Source: Pegoplata infirma | Lineage: Eukaryota; Arthropoda; Insecta; Diptera; Anthomyiidae | Assembly (NCBI GenBank): GCA_963921195.1 | Contig: OY992538.1 | Coordinates: 81,554,093-81,618,092, forward strand | Length of the DNA: 64,000 nucleotides | Reading direction: 5' to 3' | Part shown: positions 46,014-56,750 of the stretch, piece by piece | Numbering within the stretch: position 1 is the first letter of the stretch | Layout of the letters: every line of letters begins with the position of its first letter | The notes under the pieces: generated by a model | Databases searched by the model: none | The model's input: the letters and a program-made list of their open reading frames with translations, nothing else | What the model was told of the DNA's origin: nothing | Program-made: the position numbers and the translations under genes

Positions 46014-46837
46014 ACACTCAACCAAAAATCATTGTATTCCCAAAGAAAATCGTTGTAAATTCAACAGAAATCATTGTTGATTTTGACCCTACAAATATTT
46101 ATGTTGATTTCAATAAAAATTGTTGTCAGTTTTTGTAAAAGTTGATCAACTCGTTTTTTGTAAATCAACTCGTATTTTTTGTAAACTCAACTCATATTTT
46201 TGTTGATATAAGAAATTCAATTAATAAAAAAAGCTTGTTGTTATTTGTTAATATTCTTTTATTAAGTATAAATCACAATATTTTTTAGAATTATCACCGG
46301 CTTTTTAAGCTGCAATATTTAAACCCGAGATTTTCACACACTCTTCGTTTGTTTATGTTATGCACTTGTAAGCCATTCTCCAGTTTTCTAATGACACCAA
46401 ATCAAAAACCTTAAAAAAACAAAAAAAAATATAATATAGTATGAATACATAAAGTAATCAATATATTTTATTACTTACCAAATATTTACAGATCAGAATC
46501 TGATCATCAGATCCTATTTTTATTTATTTTTATAATATTAAATATTTTTATAAGAACAAACACATAAAATAATTTTATTAGAGACAAACAAAATTTCACA
46601 TTGCTACCAACTTGATAATACAAAAATGAACGAACAGGGTTGTTTTTTCTTTTTTTGGTTTTATCTATTGAATTATGTATAAGCGTTGTAAATAGTTGAT
46701 TCAAGTTTACTGATTATTCAACGATATCAACATTAATTTTTGCTGAATACGGCAATATTCTGTAAAACTTGATCTACAATGGGTTTACTAATTTTTCTAC
46801 TAAGATATTTCTATGAGTGTAGTATTAAAAAAAAAAC
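46014..46837. repeat. Possible element with ACACTCA termini
   Basis: ACACTCAACCAAAAATC near 46014 and ATGAGTGTAG near 46813 could be short inverted ends. The flanks inside are rich in GTTGAT/ATCAAC motifs. There is no tandem repeat and no credible gene; the 65-residue frame at 46507 (-) lacks features. Confidence 0.3.
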
Positions 46838-46845
46838 CTCCCAAC

Positions 46846-48173
46846 CAGAGATGCCAACTATTTGAGAGCAAAACGCGCACAAAAATTTTATAAACGGGTA
46901 AAAACGCGTAAATTTGCTTGAAAAAAAGGGTAAAAAAGCACTAGACTGTTTTTTAAATAGATAAAAAAATTATATTTTATTTCAAAAAAATTTTTGATAA
47001 GTTTATTGGTTAAACTTTTAAGTGGGACTGTACACACGGACTTTTTTCCTTGCTTGTCTGCTACTGCATTCTAGTTTTTGGGCAAAAGAAGTAGAATAAG
47101 AGAAGAGAACGAAGAAATTTCAAAAGGGAATTGAAAAAAAATCAAGGAAAAAAGTCTGTGTGTAAATTCCCACTAAGCAATCGATATAAATCATTGTACA
47201 ATTTTACTTGGTCTGCATTTTTCGCTTCAAAAGCCAAATATAGTCTTTGAACTTCACCCAGAACAGAAATCAAATATTAAACCAAAATACAAAAAAACCT
47301 ACAAAAAAATTTTATTTTTTTAGAGGTTGGTTTAGTTCCTCAAGGGAAAACATTTTCCCTTAGTCCGATTTTGCCATTTTTTTCTAACTTAATACGACCA
47401 ATGGTTATAGACTATAATAATAAATTCGTTCCATATTTCAGGCGTCTAGCTCTAAGTTTGAACTGCATATTGCTTTCCACAGATAGACAGACGGACATTC
47501 AAAAAATGTCTTTGATCGATCAAAAATCAATAAAATATATACTTTGTGAAGTCTCTGACTAATATTTCGATGCGTTACACTCGAAATAACAAACTAATGG
47601 TGTTTTCTTTTCTGGCAAAAAATGTGCCTTTTTTTTTGCATTTCGCCCCAAAAATTATGTTTTTGTGTTCTTTTCTAAAAAGTGTCAACACTTAAAAAGA
47701 ATATCGTGTTCTTTTTTAAAAATGTCTGCCCTATAAAGTGCAAAAAAGTTGCACTTTTTGCCCCGTAAAAAATCACGGGGTTGAAATTGCCTTATACAAC
47801 AGCTGACTTTTTCTGTGTTGTTTTCTCAAAACAGCTGTTAAAAAATACAGGGCAGAGTATTTCTGGATGTTGTGTTCTATTCCAGTCAAATAAAATGCAA
47901 ATTTTTGAAGGTGTGAGTTAAACATTTTAAAAATGTATGCCCTAAAAAGGCAAACATTTTTTTTCAGAAAAGAAATCACCATAAGTATACCGCCATAGTT
48001 TATTTGGAGGCTATAAAAACTAATTTTAAAAAGCACTAAAAGCACCAACTGAAAATTTAAAAAGCACCAAGTTAGTGCGTTTTTCTAATTTCGCACTAGG
48101 TCAAAAATTTTCGCGTTTTGACACATCAAAAAGCACTAGATCTAGCGCGAAAAGCACTAAGTTGGCATCCCTG
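46846..48173. mobile_element. Non-autonomous hAT element upstream of the ZAD gene
   Basis: The ends are CAGAGATGCCAACTATTTG and CTAAGTTGGCATCCCTG, with perfect 8-bp duplications CTCCCAAC (46838-46845 and 48174-48181). The AGCACTAGATCTAGCGCG subterminal motif (48132-48149) links it to the element at 16737-17992. It contains a dispersed-repeat fragment (47320-47600). The right end lies only 166 bp before the ATG of the zinc-finger gene. Confidence 0.92.
47320..47600 (-). repeat. Dispersed-repeat fragment nested in the hAT element
   Basis: GTTCCTCAAGGGAAAACATTT, AGTCCGATTTTGCC, CAGATAGACAGACGGACAT and AATATTTCGATGCGTTACAC follow the order of the minus-strand family seen at 21289-21903 and 57924-58290. 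Confidence 0.7.
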
Positions 48174-48181
48174 CTCCCAAC

Positions 48182-48339
48182 GGTTCTTTTTTAATTTTTT
48201 TAAGTTGGCATTTTCAAACTTTTTTTTAAGTTGGCAACTCAAGGCACCATCAGCTGTTAAAAAAATATATAGCAACTCTTTTTTTTTTAGTAAACCAAAA
48301 ATCTCAAAAAATTTAATAACAAAATTTTAATATCTAAAA
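48182..48339 (+). promoter_or_regulatory. Upstream region / 5' UTR of the ZAD gene
   Basis: 158 bp between the hAT target duplication and the start codon. It contains two TTTTAAGTTGGCA repeats (48198-48210 and 48226-48238) and a CAGCTG (48251-48256). No TATA box or initiator can be asserted. Whether transcription starts here or within the hAT element is unknown. Confidence 0.35.
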
Positions 48340-51300
48340 ATGTATGGTTGTTTATTGTGTTTAGAGATAAATAACGACTTTGAGGATTGTATAAAAGTTA
48401 ATTCAACACAATGGCAAAAGCTGAACATCGAAAATTTACTAGAAAAATATTTGTGGGCCATCATCAAAATGGTAAGGGTTCAGATCTTGGAATGTTCGTA
48501 CAGAAAAATGTTATTAAATCGATTCTCAAGATGCAGGCCTTTTAATTACAGTCATTTTCAAAGAAAATTTTTTGAGGAATTCAAAAGATTGTTAAATTCG
48601 TCTTCGGCAAATTATTCATACCCTCCAACATGAAAAAAAAATTGCTGGGTGCTTTTTTTTGGGAAGGGGGGGTCATTGAGGGACACCTTCTCCTCTCGGC
48701 AAATGTTTATAAATACATTTCTTATGTTTTTGCACTTAAGTAATACAGTTTTATCTTTATTTAAATAAATTTTTAATATTCACGTTCCCAAAAAGGGGAG
48801 GACCAAAACAAAATGACATTTTCTAATTCCAGGACTTCAAACTTTTTCCGACATAAATTTTTTTCATTTGCTTAACAAAAAAACATGTACACAATATGAC
48901 GTTTTTAGAGGTTGACTTACAATTAGTTCTTCAAGAAGTAACTTTTTCCCCCTAGTCCGATTTTGCTCACCTTTAAACTTAACCAGCCTACGACTACACC
49001 GTCCGACAAAAATAAAAAAAGCCGTTAAACACGAACTGGATAATATATGTTTAAAACTAGGGACTAAATGTAGTAAAATTGCATTTACAGTTTTTCATTT
49101 CGTGATCCTGTTTCCTTTTAAAAGGACTTTAAAGTTTTAAAAGATTAAATTAAAAAAAAAAATATTTTTAATATTTGTAGATATTCTAGGATGCCACTAG
49201 TGATATCATATGAAAGAGGAGGATCTCCCCTAATTTTCCTATTTTATTATTTTTACGTATCAGGAAGAAGGAGGTAAGTTACGTCCTATCAAAAATTTAT
49301 CCTTCCATATCCTTCAAAATTTTCAACAAAATATTTTGATAAATTTTTTCAAATCCTTTATTCACATTCTTTTATCCTAATATGGCAAAATGGAATAAAT
49401 AGGGAAGATTCTCCTCTTTCGTTTGCTATCACTAGGCATTAGCGCGTCCCGAATTCAAATATTTTTAGCTTGCCCCCTCAAACGATGGGGATTTAGGACC
49501 CTTTTACGGGAAAAATAAAAAAATTTTGGACAAAAACCCAGTTGGCTACCAGCAACTAAAGATCTTATTGTTAGTGCATTTTAAAAAAACTTTTTTTTTT
49601 TTTTGTTGTCCAAAAATTTGAAACCAAAAGTTGCGCAATATAGATAGGGTGACCATTTTTTTCTGAACTAAAATCAGTACAAGTTTTTATGCTCTTTTTT
49701 AGAAATAACTCTCAAATCAGTACGCCCAAGTTTTTAATTTTTTTTTTGTTAGAAATAACTCTCTGAAAACTCTTTTCCATGGGAAAATATTGACGATCTT
49801 TTTAACACCCTAAAAATTTTTAGTTAAACTATAAACTTGGGGTCAATTTGTATTTCAGTAAAACAACTGTCATAAACTGTTGTCGTTACTTTGGGGAAAA
49901 TTTTGTTGACTTCAAACAACTTCATTTGATTTGATTAGTCAGAAAATATAACAAAACCCCAGAGGTTTTAAGAATAAGATAATTCCTCAGATTCTGAGGA
50001 TTTTTTGTCCTTAAGTTTTAATAACATCCCAGTCTGCACAGTTTCGAGGCGACAATTTTTTCGAAGTTTTTTCGAGGCTTTTCCGCAATAACGATTCGAA
50101 GTCGATATTATATACAGTCGATATTTTAACGATTCTCGAACTCATATTTTTATTGAAAAACTAATCGATTTCGAAATGATTTCCAATCTACATTTTAGGA
50201 ATTCTCGTATTTGTTGTTCCATAAAAAAATATTTATTTTTAATATAACATCGAGTTTTAGTTTTATTATTAAAAAAAAATAATATCTAACACTAGAACAA
50301 TAAAAAAAAATAAAAAAAAAAAATCCGCGACCGGGGTTTGAACCAAGGCCAAAAATCTGCAAATCATAAGCTGCCGAAGCTGCTAACCAACTATGCCATA
50401 CACAACTTTGAAATATATATTTATATCTAATATATATTTTGAAATAAAAATATTTTCAAATTGGGAGAAGTATGTCAAAACCAAAGACTGTCAAAACAAA
50501 ATAAAATGAATATAAAAACAGGGTAATTCAAATAATAATACAAATTATAATTTAAGGGCAATTCAAATAATAATAAAAAATTCAAATTTTAGTAAAGGTA
50601 ATTTTAAAAAACTACTTTTATTATCAAACTTTGGCTGAAGGAGTAAGGCGTTCAACCAGTAAACTGGGAGTTCTGAGTTCAAATTAGTAAAAATTAGTTA
50701 ATTGTAAGTAAGTAGTAGTAAGTAAAAAAATATTTTTTTTAATTCTTACCGTTTTTAAAACAACTAAATTATTAAAAAACAAATGTATCGAAATTCATGA
50801 AATTTTTCGATTAAAAATCGAATCGAATCCTGTACCAATACTCGATTCTATATCACCTTTCATGCCACATAGGAAAACACGCTTTATATCGACATTATAT
50901 CGAACTCGATATCGATGAAATTCTTAGAGAAAACGATTCTTTTTCGAATCGATATCGACTCATTTTGCATACTGGGATTTCCTTTAAGCAAACTTCCCAG
51001 CTGAAAGGCTAGGAGCTTTTTTCAATAAACTCTGATGAAATTACCTCATCATTTGGATTCATAAAATTATACTAAATTTCTAAAAATATGGAGAAGCCTT
51101 CATTCCGTGAACTTTTCGTTATTAAAAACCTCAAGATTTTGTGTACCTTTTTTATATAAATTTATGAAGATCAAAATAATCTCATGCTCAAATACATTTT
51201 TGCCTCTTGATTTACGAACGCTAATCTCCTTTCAATTATATCATAATAAATTATCTCATCGCCATAATTAAGTTATAAAAAACTACTCAGCATCTTATTT

Positions 51301-54300
51301 TATGGAAATTAAAGTTTTTTTTATAGAATTTTCAAATAAAATTATTTTTTATGTTGAAATTCAAAAATCAGTACAATCAGTACATATTTCCAAAAATCAG
51401 TACAAATCAGTACAACGTTGTTTGATCAGTACACGTGATCCAAAATCAGTACATGTACTGATCAAATCAGTACGAATGGCCAGCCTAAATATAGAGTACA
51501 TTTGAGGAAAAATATTAATAAAATTTCCATGGAGTAATTTTGGTGCAGCGTTGCATCTCAAAGATCAAAAGGTGTACTTAATTTTTACTTTTGCTTTCTT
51601 TTAAGCTAAATTAGTCTCAAAATCTACTTTGACACAGTTTTAACGATTGTGAGGTCTTTTGCGCAGGTTATGAGACCAATTTAGCTTAAAAGAAAAAATA
51701 AAAAAAAATTAAGTCACACTTTTCATCTTTAAGATGCAACGCTGCACCAAAATTACCATGAAAATTTTATTAATATTTTTCCAGGAATGTACTCTATATT
51801 GCGCAACTTTTGGCATACATTTTTTAAAAAACAAAAAAAAAAAATTTTTCCAAATGCACTAAGACTGCAATCTTTATCCGCTGGTAGCCAACTGGTTTTT
51901 TGTCCTAAACTTTTTTTGTTCTAAAACCCTATCTTTTGAGGGGGCAAGCATTTTCAAATTCGAAAAAAATCCGAATTCGGGACGCGCTACTAGGCATCCT
52001 AGGATATCTACATATCCTAACTGTAAATAAAGTTTTACTACATTTAGTCCCAGACCGATATTTCAATACGTTATATACACAAGAAGTTATTATTGAATTT
52101 TACAGCCAAATAACATTCACACTTGCTAAAAATATGAATTTGTCTTAGAATCAGAGAACATAATCGTTTCATTAATTTTTATAAAATTAATTGTGATTTC
52201 CATAAAAAATACTTTAGCAAATGCACACAGAAAAAAATGAGAATGAGTTTCAATCACTAAAACGATCAATTACTATTTTAATACATTTTACACCTATCAC
52301 GCAAGTAATAGTATTCATTACTAAAATTTTTAAAAATTAAACAATAAAAAACAGCATTTATTCTCAATTCACGGAAATTTGCGAAATCAATTAAAGAATT
52401 TAATTACATAAATTAAAAAAATTATTAAACCCTAAAATGAACTTTTTAAAATTTTTAATTTAAAGTTTTTCCTGTAAAATTTTTTCTGTGCAGTTCTCAA
52501 TTATTATTTAAAAGTTATTAATATTTTTTTCTTATAGGAAACCCTAAAATCTTACACCTGCTTATGCTCAACATGTTGGAAAGAATTGTACGAATTTCAC
52601 AAGTTTTATAAACGCATAGAACAGGCTCATATGGATATTGAGTCTGTTATGAAATGTGAAATTGGTATTGAATTACTACATGAGGAAAATCATAATATTG
52701 ATACAGGACCCCGATCAGAGAAAGGCAAATGTGTATTTGAAAGTAATGGAACAATAGAATCAGAAATTTTAATAATTAAAGAAGAAATTCCTTTAGATGA
52801 GATTATCAAGGAAGATGAAAAAGACGATGATGATGATACCTCTTTACAAAAAAGACGCAAATGTGTAACAAAAAATGAAACAAAAGTTATAAAAAAATTA
52901 AATCGAGATCCTTTAAAGAAAACAAAGAAAACTAAACATATACGATGTAAAGCTAAGAGAGAAAAAGAATCGTTTATAAAAACAATCGCTCCAACAACAG
53001 CATCTAATACAAAGGACGAAAAAGAATTTAATATTAAAATCCATACAAATACTTTAAAGACCTCTAAAGAAATCTTTCACATTCCAGAAACCTTAAATGA
53101 CCAAGATGTTAATAATCATGAAAGTGATTCCAATGATTCTGATAATAATCCATTGGTCAGTAAAGATAGCAGTAATGAAAATAATTCTTATCATAATCCT
53201 TATTATACACCTCGTACAAATCCTCATAAACTTGATGAGTTAATATCAGACTATTTTCCAATATCTTGTTCTCTCTGCAAAATTTCAATTGATAATTTTT
53301 CCATTATGATTAAACATTTTAAAAAAGAACATAAGCAACGTGGTTACGTTAAATGTTGTAAAAGAAAATTTTTTGGTCGTTCTGATTTAATAGATCATAT
53401 AAATGTTCATACAAATCCAGAATTATTTAAATGCAAAGAATGTAATAAAATCTTGGCAAATCGTTCTTGCTTAAGATTGCATATTAAAAAGGTTCATGAA
53501 GGTGTAGAAAAAAAAGCTCATTGTAATATTTGTGATAAATATCTGGCTGATAAACATAGCTTACAAATACACAAGTATACAATGCATGAAGTTAAAGATG
53601 AAGACAGGGTAACCTGTTCACAATGTGATAGAAGGTAAACCATATAGTTAGCTTAATGTGAAAAGGGGTTAAAACCATATTTTTTGAAAGTCACAAATGC
53701 CATTTTTACAGTTTTTTGTGCGTTTGTTCAGGGAATTGCTTCTATGGCAATAGCGGAAAAAAGATGTGTATGTACTTGTATCCAGACGGCGTGTACCAAA
53801 AAAAGGACATTGTAAACTTCCTTATAATGTCCTGATGATATCCTTGATCGTATCAAGTCCGGATTTCTTGCATAAGTTAGGTAATTTTATTGGGAATTCG
53901 TATGAAAAAAATATGAATAACTTTAACATACACTTTTCTAATATTAAAAAATTTGTCGATTTTGAGGGCTTGGTCCCCAAGAAATAAAAATACCTATATC
54001 TCGATAAGGAGATTTGATACAACTTTTCTGGTGACAGATTCGTATTTAGGAGGCCAAAATACAAAATACATGTATTCAACATGTCTGTGCAAAAACCGTG
54101 TTGAGAAGTGTATTCATTAGGTTAGACTTAGCGCCTTTTCACATTGAGCTAATGACATATTTCTTTTAATTTTGTATAATGAGTAATTTTTTTCTTTTAG
54201 TTTTCGCAATAAAGTTTCTTTAAATAATCACATCATAACGGCTCATCTAAAGAAATATATAAAAATCTGTGATTTCTGTGGTGAAACCATAGCCGATAAA

Positions 54301-54936
54301 GATAGATTCCGACGTCATATGCTACAACATGAGGGTAAACCAGTACCAACAATAAGCTGCAGCCTTTGCGGTCGTCGTTATACCGATCGAAAAAGTTTAC
54401 GACGTCACATGAATTTACAACATTCTGAAAAAACGGAATTCAACTGTCATATGTGTACGAAAAAATTTGCCAGCCGAGATAATGTAAACAAACACATAAA
54501 AACTGTACATGAATTAAGTTATGTTAACAAGTGTACCATATGTGAAAAGTCCTTTAGAAGACCGGATGCTTTAAGGGTACGTTTAAGTTATTTATAATCA
54601 CCTCATTTTTTTTTAATTGGATTTGCAACAGTTTTCCGCAAAAAAACTATCTAATTCCGTTAATAAAAAAATAAGAAATATTTTATTACAATATTTTCTA
54701 ATTAATCTTTTATATTTGGCTCTTTTTAGGATCACATGGCTAGACACAATGGAACACCTTTACATTCTTGTCCTTGGTGTCCTAAAGCATTTTATTCAAA
54801 TGGTCAAATGCATGCTCATCGGAAAGAGGTACATCCCAAAGAATGGGAGGAGGATCAACGTGAAAAATTCTCTGGAAATTTACCTCCAAAATATAAGCCT
54901 CCTGCTGCTATTACGGAAATAACACATTTTTTATGA
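48340..54936 (+). CDS. ZAD-C2H2 zinc-finger transcription factor (grauzone-like), four exons
   Basis: Exons 48340-48471, 52538-53634, 54201-54576 and 54730-54936 give a 603-residue protein. All introns are GT-AG, and the phases agree. The ZAD domain (about 1-80) is split by intron 1: the first cysteine pair (CLLC) is in exon 1 and the second (CSTC) in exon 2, followed by WKELYEFHKFYKRIEQAH. An acidic then Lys-rich linker (about 90-270) follows, then ten zinc fingers (about 288-590). Finger 2 lacks its first cysteine at the usual spacing (CCKRKFF). Two fingers are completed only by splicing: CSQCDR + SFRNKV across intron 2 and RRPDALR + DHMARH across intron 3, which strongly supports the model. 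ZAD proteins dimerise through ZAD and bind DNA in the nucleus. The linker and ZAD helix resemble the grauzone-like group, but the target is unknown. An AATAAA lies near 54960. Confidence 0.92.
48905..48995 (-). repeat. Dispersed-repeat fragment
   Basis: GTTCTTCAAGAAGTAACTTT, CCCCCTAGTCCGATTTTGC and CTTAACCAGCCTACGA match the corresponding part of 47334-47400 and of 58150-58240. The repeat resumes at about 52049-52100 (AGACCGATATTTCAATACG), so the foldback element sits within it, although the middle of the repeat is missing. Confidence 0.6.
50027..50977. mobile_element. Innermost TIR element with TCGAT-rich termini
   Basis: Inverted ends TCCCAGTCTGCA and TGCATACTGGGA. About 150 bp inside each end are dense in CGATATCG, ATCGAT, TCGAA and AACGATTC words (50040-50190 and 50790-50960). 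The middle includes a tRNA-like segment (50324-50400). I found no target duplication, so the boundaries are tentative. Confidence 0.6.
50324..50400 (-). pseudogene. tRNA-like sequence (pol III A and B boxes)
   Basis: On the minus strand TGGCATAGTTGG fits the A box and GGTTCAAACCC fits the B box, at tRNA-like spacing, with a CTTATGA segment at the anticodon-loop position. The acceptor and D stems pair poorly, so this is a degenerate tRNA or the head of a tRNA-derived SINE, not a working tRNA gene. A T-run follows on the minus strand (50301-50323), which could terminate pol III. Confidence 0.6.
52226..52490. mobile_element. Short MITE near the exon 2 acceptor
   Basis: CACAGAAAAAAATGAGAATG and AAAATTTTTTCTGTG form short inverted ends, with an ATTACTATT / AATAGTATT pair inside. 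The ends are only ~13 bp and there is no target duplication, so this is tentative. Confidence 0.35.
53646..54155. mobile_element. Inverted-repeat element filling intron 2 of the ZAD gene
   Basis: TTAGCTTAATGTGAAAAGG at 53648 and its near-inverse CCTTTTCACATTGAGCTAA ending at 54152 are the termini. CATAT flanks both sides. Removing it leaves an intron of about 55 bp, the usual short-intron size in flies. Frames at 53766 (+) and 53822 (-) lie within it and have no recognisable domain. Confidence 0.75.
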
Positions 54937-55109
54937 GTAATTTAATTTTTAAAAATAAAAAAATAAATTTCTCAAGTTTTAAAAAAAATACGGTACGGTA
55001 TTGCTCATGTGTTGGAAAAATATTTTAGATTTTTATCGGAATTTCTCAGCAAAATAGACGAAATCAAGAATCATCAAAAATTTCTAAAAACCTAAAAATT
55101 TTCTCATAA
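54937..55109. other. 3' flank of the ZAD gene
   Basis: AT-rich region with AATAAA-like signals near 54960 that may serve for polyadenylation. Nothing else seen. Confidence 0.4.
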
Positions 55110-55124
55110 TAGGATCACCATTTA

Positions 55125-55323
55125 AAATAAATAAATATTTTTTTATGAAATTTTTCTTAAAATCTTTGTTTGTAATTATCACCTCAAATAAAAGAGATAG
55201 AGCAAAATAGAGGAAATCTGAGGATCGTCATTAATAATTTATTTTTTGTATACATTTATTCTTTAAATCTTCATTTGCAATTATCTCCCTTAATAAAAGA
55301 GATAGAGCAAAATAGATGATAGC
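55125..55323. repeat. Two diverged direct copies of a ~95-bp unit
   Basis: The two copies (55125-55220 and 55235-55323) share TAATAAAAGAGATAGAGCAA-type sequence, AAAATAGA, and TTTGCAATTATC-type blocks (TTTGTAATTATC in the first). Confidence 0.75.
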
Positions 55324-55985
55324 CGTGATTCCCAGTTTTTTCTAAATCAATTCCCGATTTTGGGAAAATGCAAAAAAAAAAAACTTGCAATATAGAAAAA
55401 GTTTACTCTAGTCAGAAAGTGGAGATAAAAATAACATTCCCGTGTCACTCAGGTCTTTTTATCAAATTTACGTTTTTCGCGAAAAATTAAGAAAAATAAT
55501 GTTAATAGATGTCTTCAGTCAAATTTGATGGTGGTTCTTTTCTTAAAACACATAAACCCTCTATTTCCAATTTTTAGGCGTCATTTTTGTCTTTATTTCA
55601 TAAAGTCACATAGGACTTTCTGTTCTGTCTTTCACAACTTTTCAATTCACATGAAATTATCCGAATGACATGAAATTTTGGATGGTTTAAAAGATTCGCC
55701 ACAGCCGAATTTTACACTCTCACTTGTTTTTTGTGAATTACTTTTTTTTGAAACAGCGGCCATAGAAAACCATTAAATCGTGCGTTTAAGGCGTTAACGT
55801 GTTCTGCGTTAAATTTCACTGGAGTTTGTGAAATACCAGTGCGATGTTAGCAAAATGTTTAAAAATAATGTGTGCGAAGTTTGTACTCTTGCCCAAACTA
55901 TTGAATCATGATAATGTTTTGCTGTATAATTAGGTGTTCTTTCCAAAGCAAAATTTTTCTAGAAAAAATTACGTCATTCCATGCA
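55324..55985. other. Intergenic, with a decayed dispersed-repeat end
   Basis: 55650-55735 has GCCACAGCCGAATTTTACACT followed by CACTTGTTTTT, the usual terminus of the dispersed repeat. The remainder is unremarkable. Confidence 0.45.
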
Positions 55986-56100
55986 AATCGCATTGAAGTA
56001 TCGGTTGAGGACCCCATTATGTTTATGTATAATTGATTCGTAAAGGTTTCTAAGATATTCTAGTGATATCCATCGATCTGTTTGTCTGTGTTTGTCGATA
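55985..56100 (+). repeat. Dispersed-repeat fragment
   Basis: GCATTGAAGTATCGGTTGAGG, ACCCCATTATGTTTATG and GATATCCATCGATCTGTTTG match the 57965-58075 copy in order. Confidence 0.7.
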
Positions 56101-56107
56101 CAAAAAG

Positions 56108-56490
56108 TTTTTGATGAAAAGAGATTATTGAAAAAAAAATATTTGATGAAAAAAAAAAAATATGAAAAAAAATATTGATGAAAAAAAAAATTTATGACAA
56201 AAAATATTGTTAAAAAAAAAAATATTGATGAAAAAAAATATTGTTGAAAAAATATATTGATGAAAAAAAAATATTGATAAAAAAAAATATTGGTGAAAAA
56301 AAATGTATTGATGAATAAAAAATATTGATGAAAAAAAATATTGATGAAAAAAATATTGATGAAAAAAAATATTGATGAAATAAATATTCTTTTTTGGAAA
56401 AAAAAATTTATTTGAAAAAAAATATTGGTCAGAAAAAAAATATTGATTAAAAAAGAAAATATGTACAAAAAAAATTGATGAAAAATAATT
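56108..56490. repeat. Simple GATGAAAAAAAATATT-type tandem repeat
   Basis: About 20 irregular units of ATTGATGAAAAAAAATA, 15-20 bp each. The long minus-strand frame across it (Phe/Ile/Asn-rich) is a by-product of the repeat. Confidence 0.85.
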
Positions 56491-56621
56491 ATGTTACGTT
56501 TTATTCACCAGCTGGTGAATATTTTTTTATTCAGTGGGTCAAATCAAGTCCAGATATTTTGTTTTTAAATTTTTTTCTAAATCTACATACATTTCCTCAA
56601 TATAAACAGGAAAAAAATTAG

Positions 56622-56750
56622 CCCCCAGTTTCTGTAATACGAACGCCATTCGTCTGCGACGAATTTGCATGTATTTTGTTTTTGTTACAATAACCAAATA
56701 CACACAAATTTGTCACGAACGAAAGGCGTTTGTATTGCAGAAACTGGGGG
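56622..56750. mobile_element. 129-bp palindromic MITE
   Basis: CCCCCAGTTTCTGTAATACG at the left and TGCAGAAACTGGGGG at the right are inverses, with CGAACGCC / GGCGTT further in. It is absent from the matching right arm of the host element, which supports insertion. Confidence 0.8.

Larger units (their letters stand above)
49646..51487. mobile_element. hAT-type element B (1.84 kb, third nesting level)
   Basis: The ends are TAGGGTGACCATTTTTT and AATGGCCAGCCTA, with perfect 8-bp duplications AATATAGA (49638-49645 and 51488-51495). Subterminal ATCAGTACAA / GTACTGAT motifs repeat near both ends, a usual place for transposase binding sites. It carries the inner element 50027-50977. Confidence 0.9.
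49440..51989. mobile_element. hAT-type element A (2.55 kb, second nesting level)
   Basis: The ends are TAGCGCGTCCCGAATTC and GAATTCGGGACGCGCTA, with perfect 8-bp duplications CTAGGCAT (49432-49439 and 51990-51997). The subterminal sequence TTGCCCCCTCAAA / TTTGAGGGGGCAAGC is also inverted. An inner inverted pair at 51536-51600 and 51660-51790 (GAGTAATTTTGGTGCAGCG / CGCTGCACCAAAATTAC) lies right of the nested element B. No transposase. Confidence 0.9.
48996..52052. mobile_element. Foldback element of the 35955 family, split by nested insertions
   Basis: The left end ACACCGTCCGACAAAAAT and interior (GCATTTACAGTTTTTCATTTC, CTAGGATGCCACTAGTGAT) match 35955-36594. The right part resumes at 51998 with CCTAGGATATCTACATATCC and breaks off at TTTAGTCCC near 52048. 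The hAT element 49440-51989 interrupts it at CTAGGCAT. Confidence 0.78.
48472..52537 (+). other. Intron 1 of the ZAD gene (4.07 kb), filled with nested elements
   Basis: Donor ATG/GTAAGG and acceptor TTCTTATAG/GAA. The first ~420 bp (48472-48890) hold nothing recognisable. The rest consists of dispersed-repeat pieces, the foldback 48996-52052 with its nested hAT elements, and a short MITE at 52226-52490 that ends 47 bp before the acceptor. Confidence 0.85.

Noticed and set aside
48340..48633. 97-residue frame as a complete small gene
   Set aside because: Only the first 44 codons (to 48471) form a ZAD half that joins exon 2 in phase; the rest is intron read-through.
50610..50690. Second tRNA gene on the plus strand near GAGTTCAAAT
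   Set aside because: Only a weak B-box-like word is present; no convincing A box or cloverleaf was seen.
54617..54922. 101-residue frame overlapping exon 4 of the zinc-finger gene
   Set aside because: It runs through the intron in another frame; the finger-encoding frame is the coherent one.
55974..56468. 164-residue minus-strand frame rich in Phe, Ile and Asn
   Set aside because: It lies on the GATGAAAAAAAATATT simple repeat; the composition is entirely explained by it.
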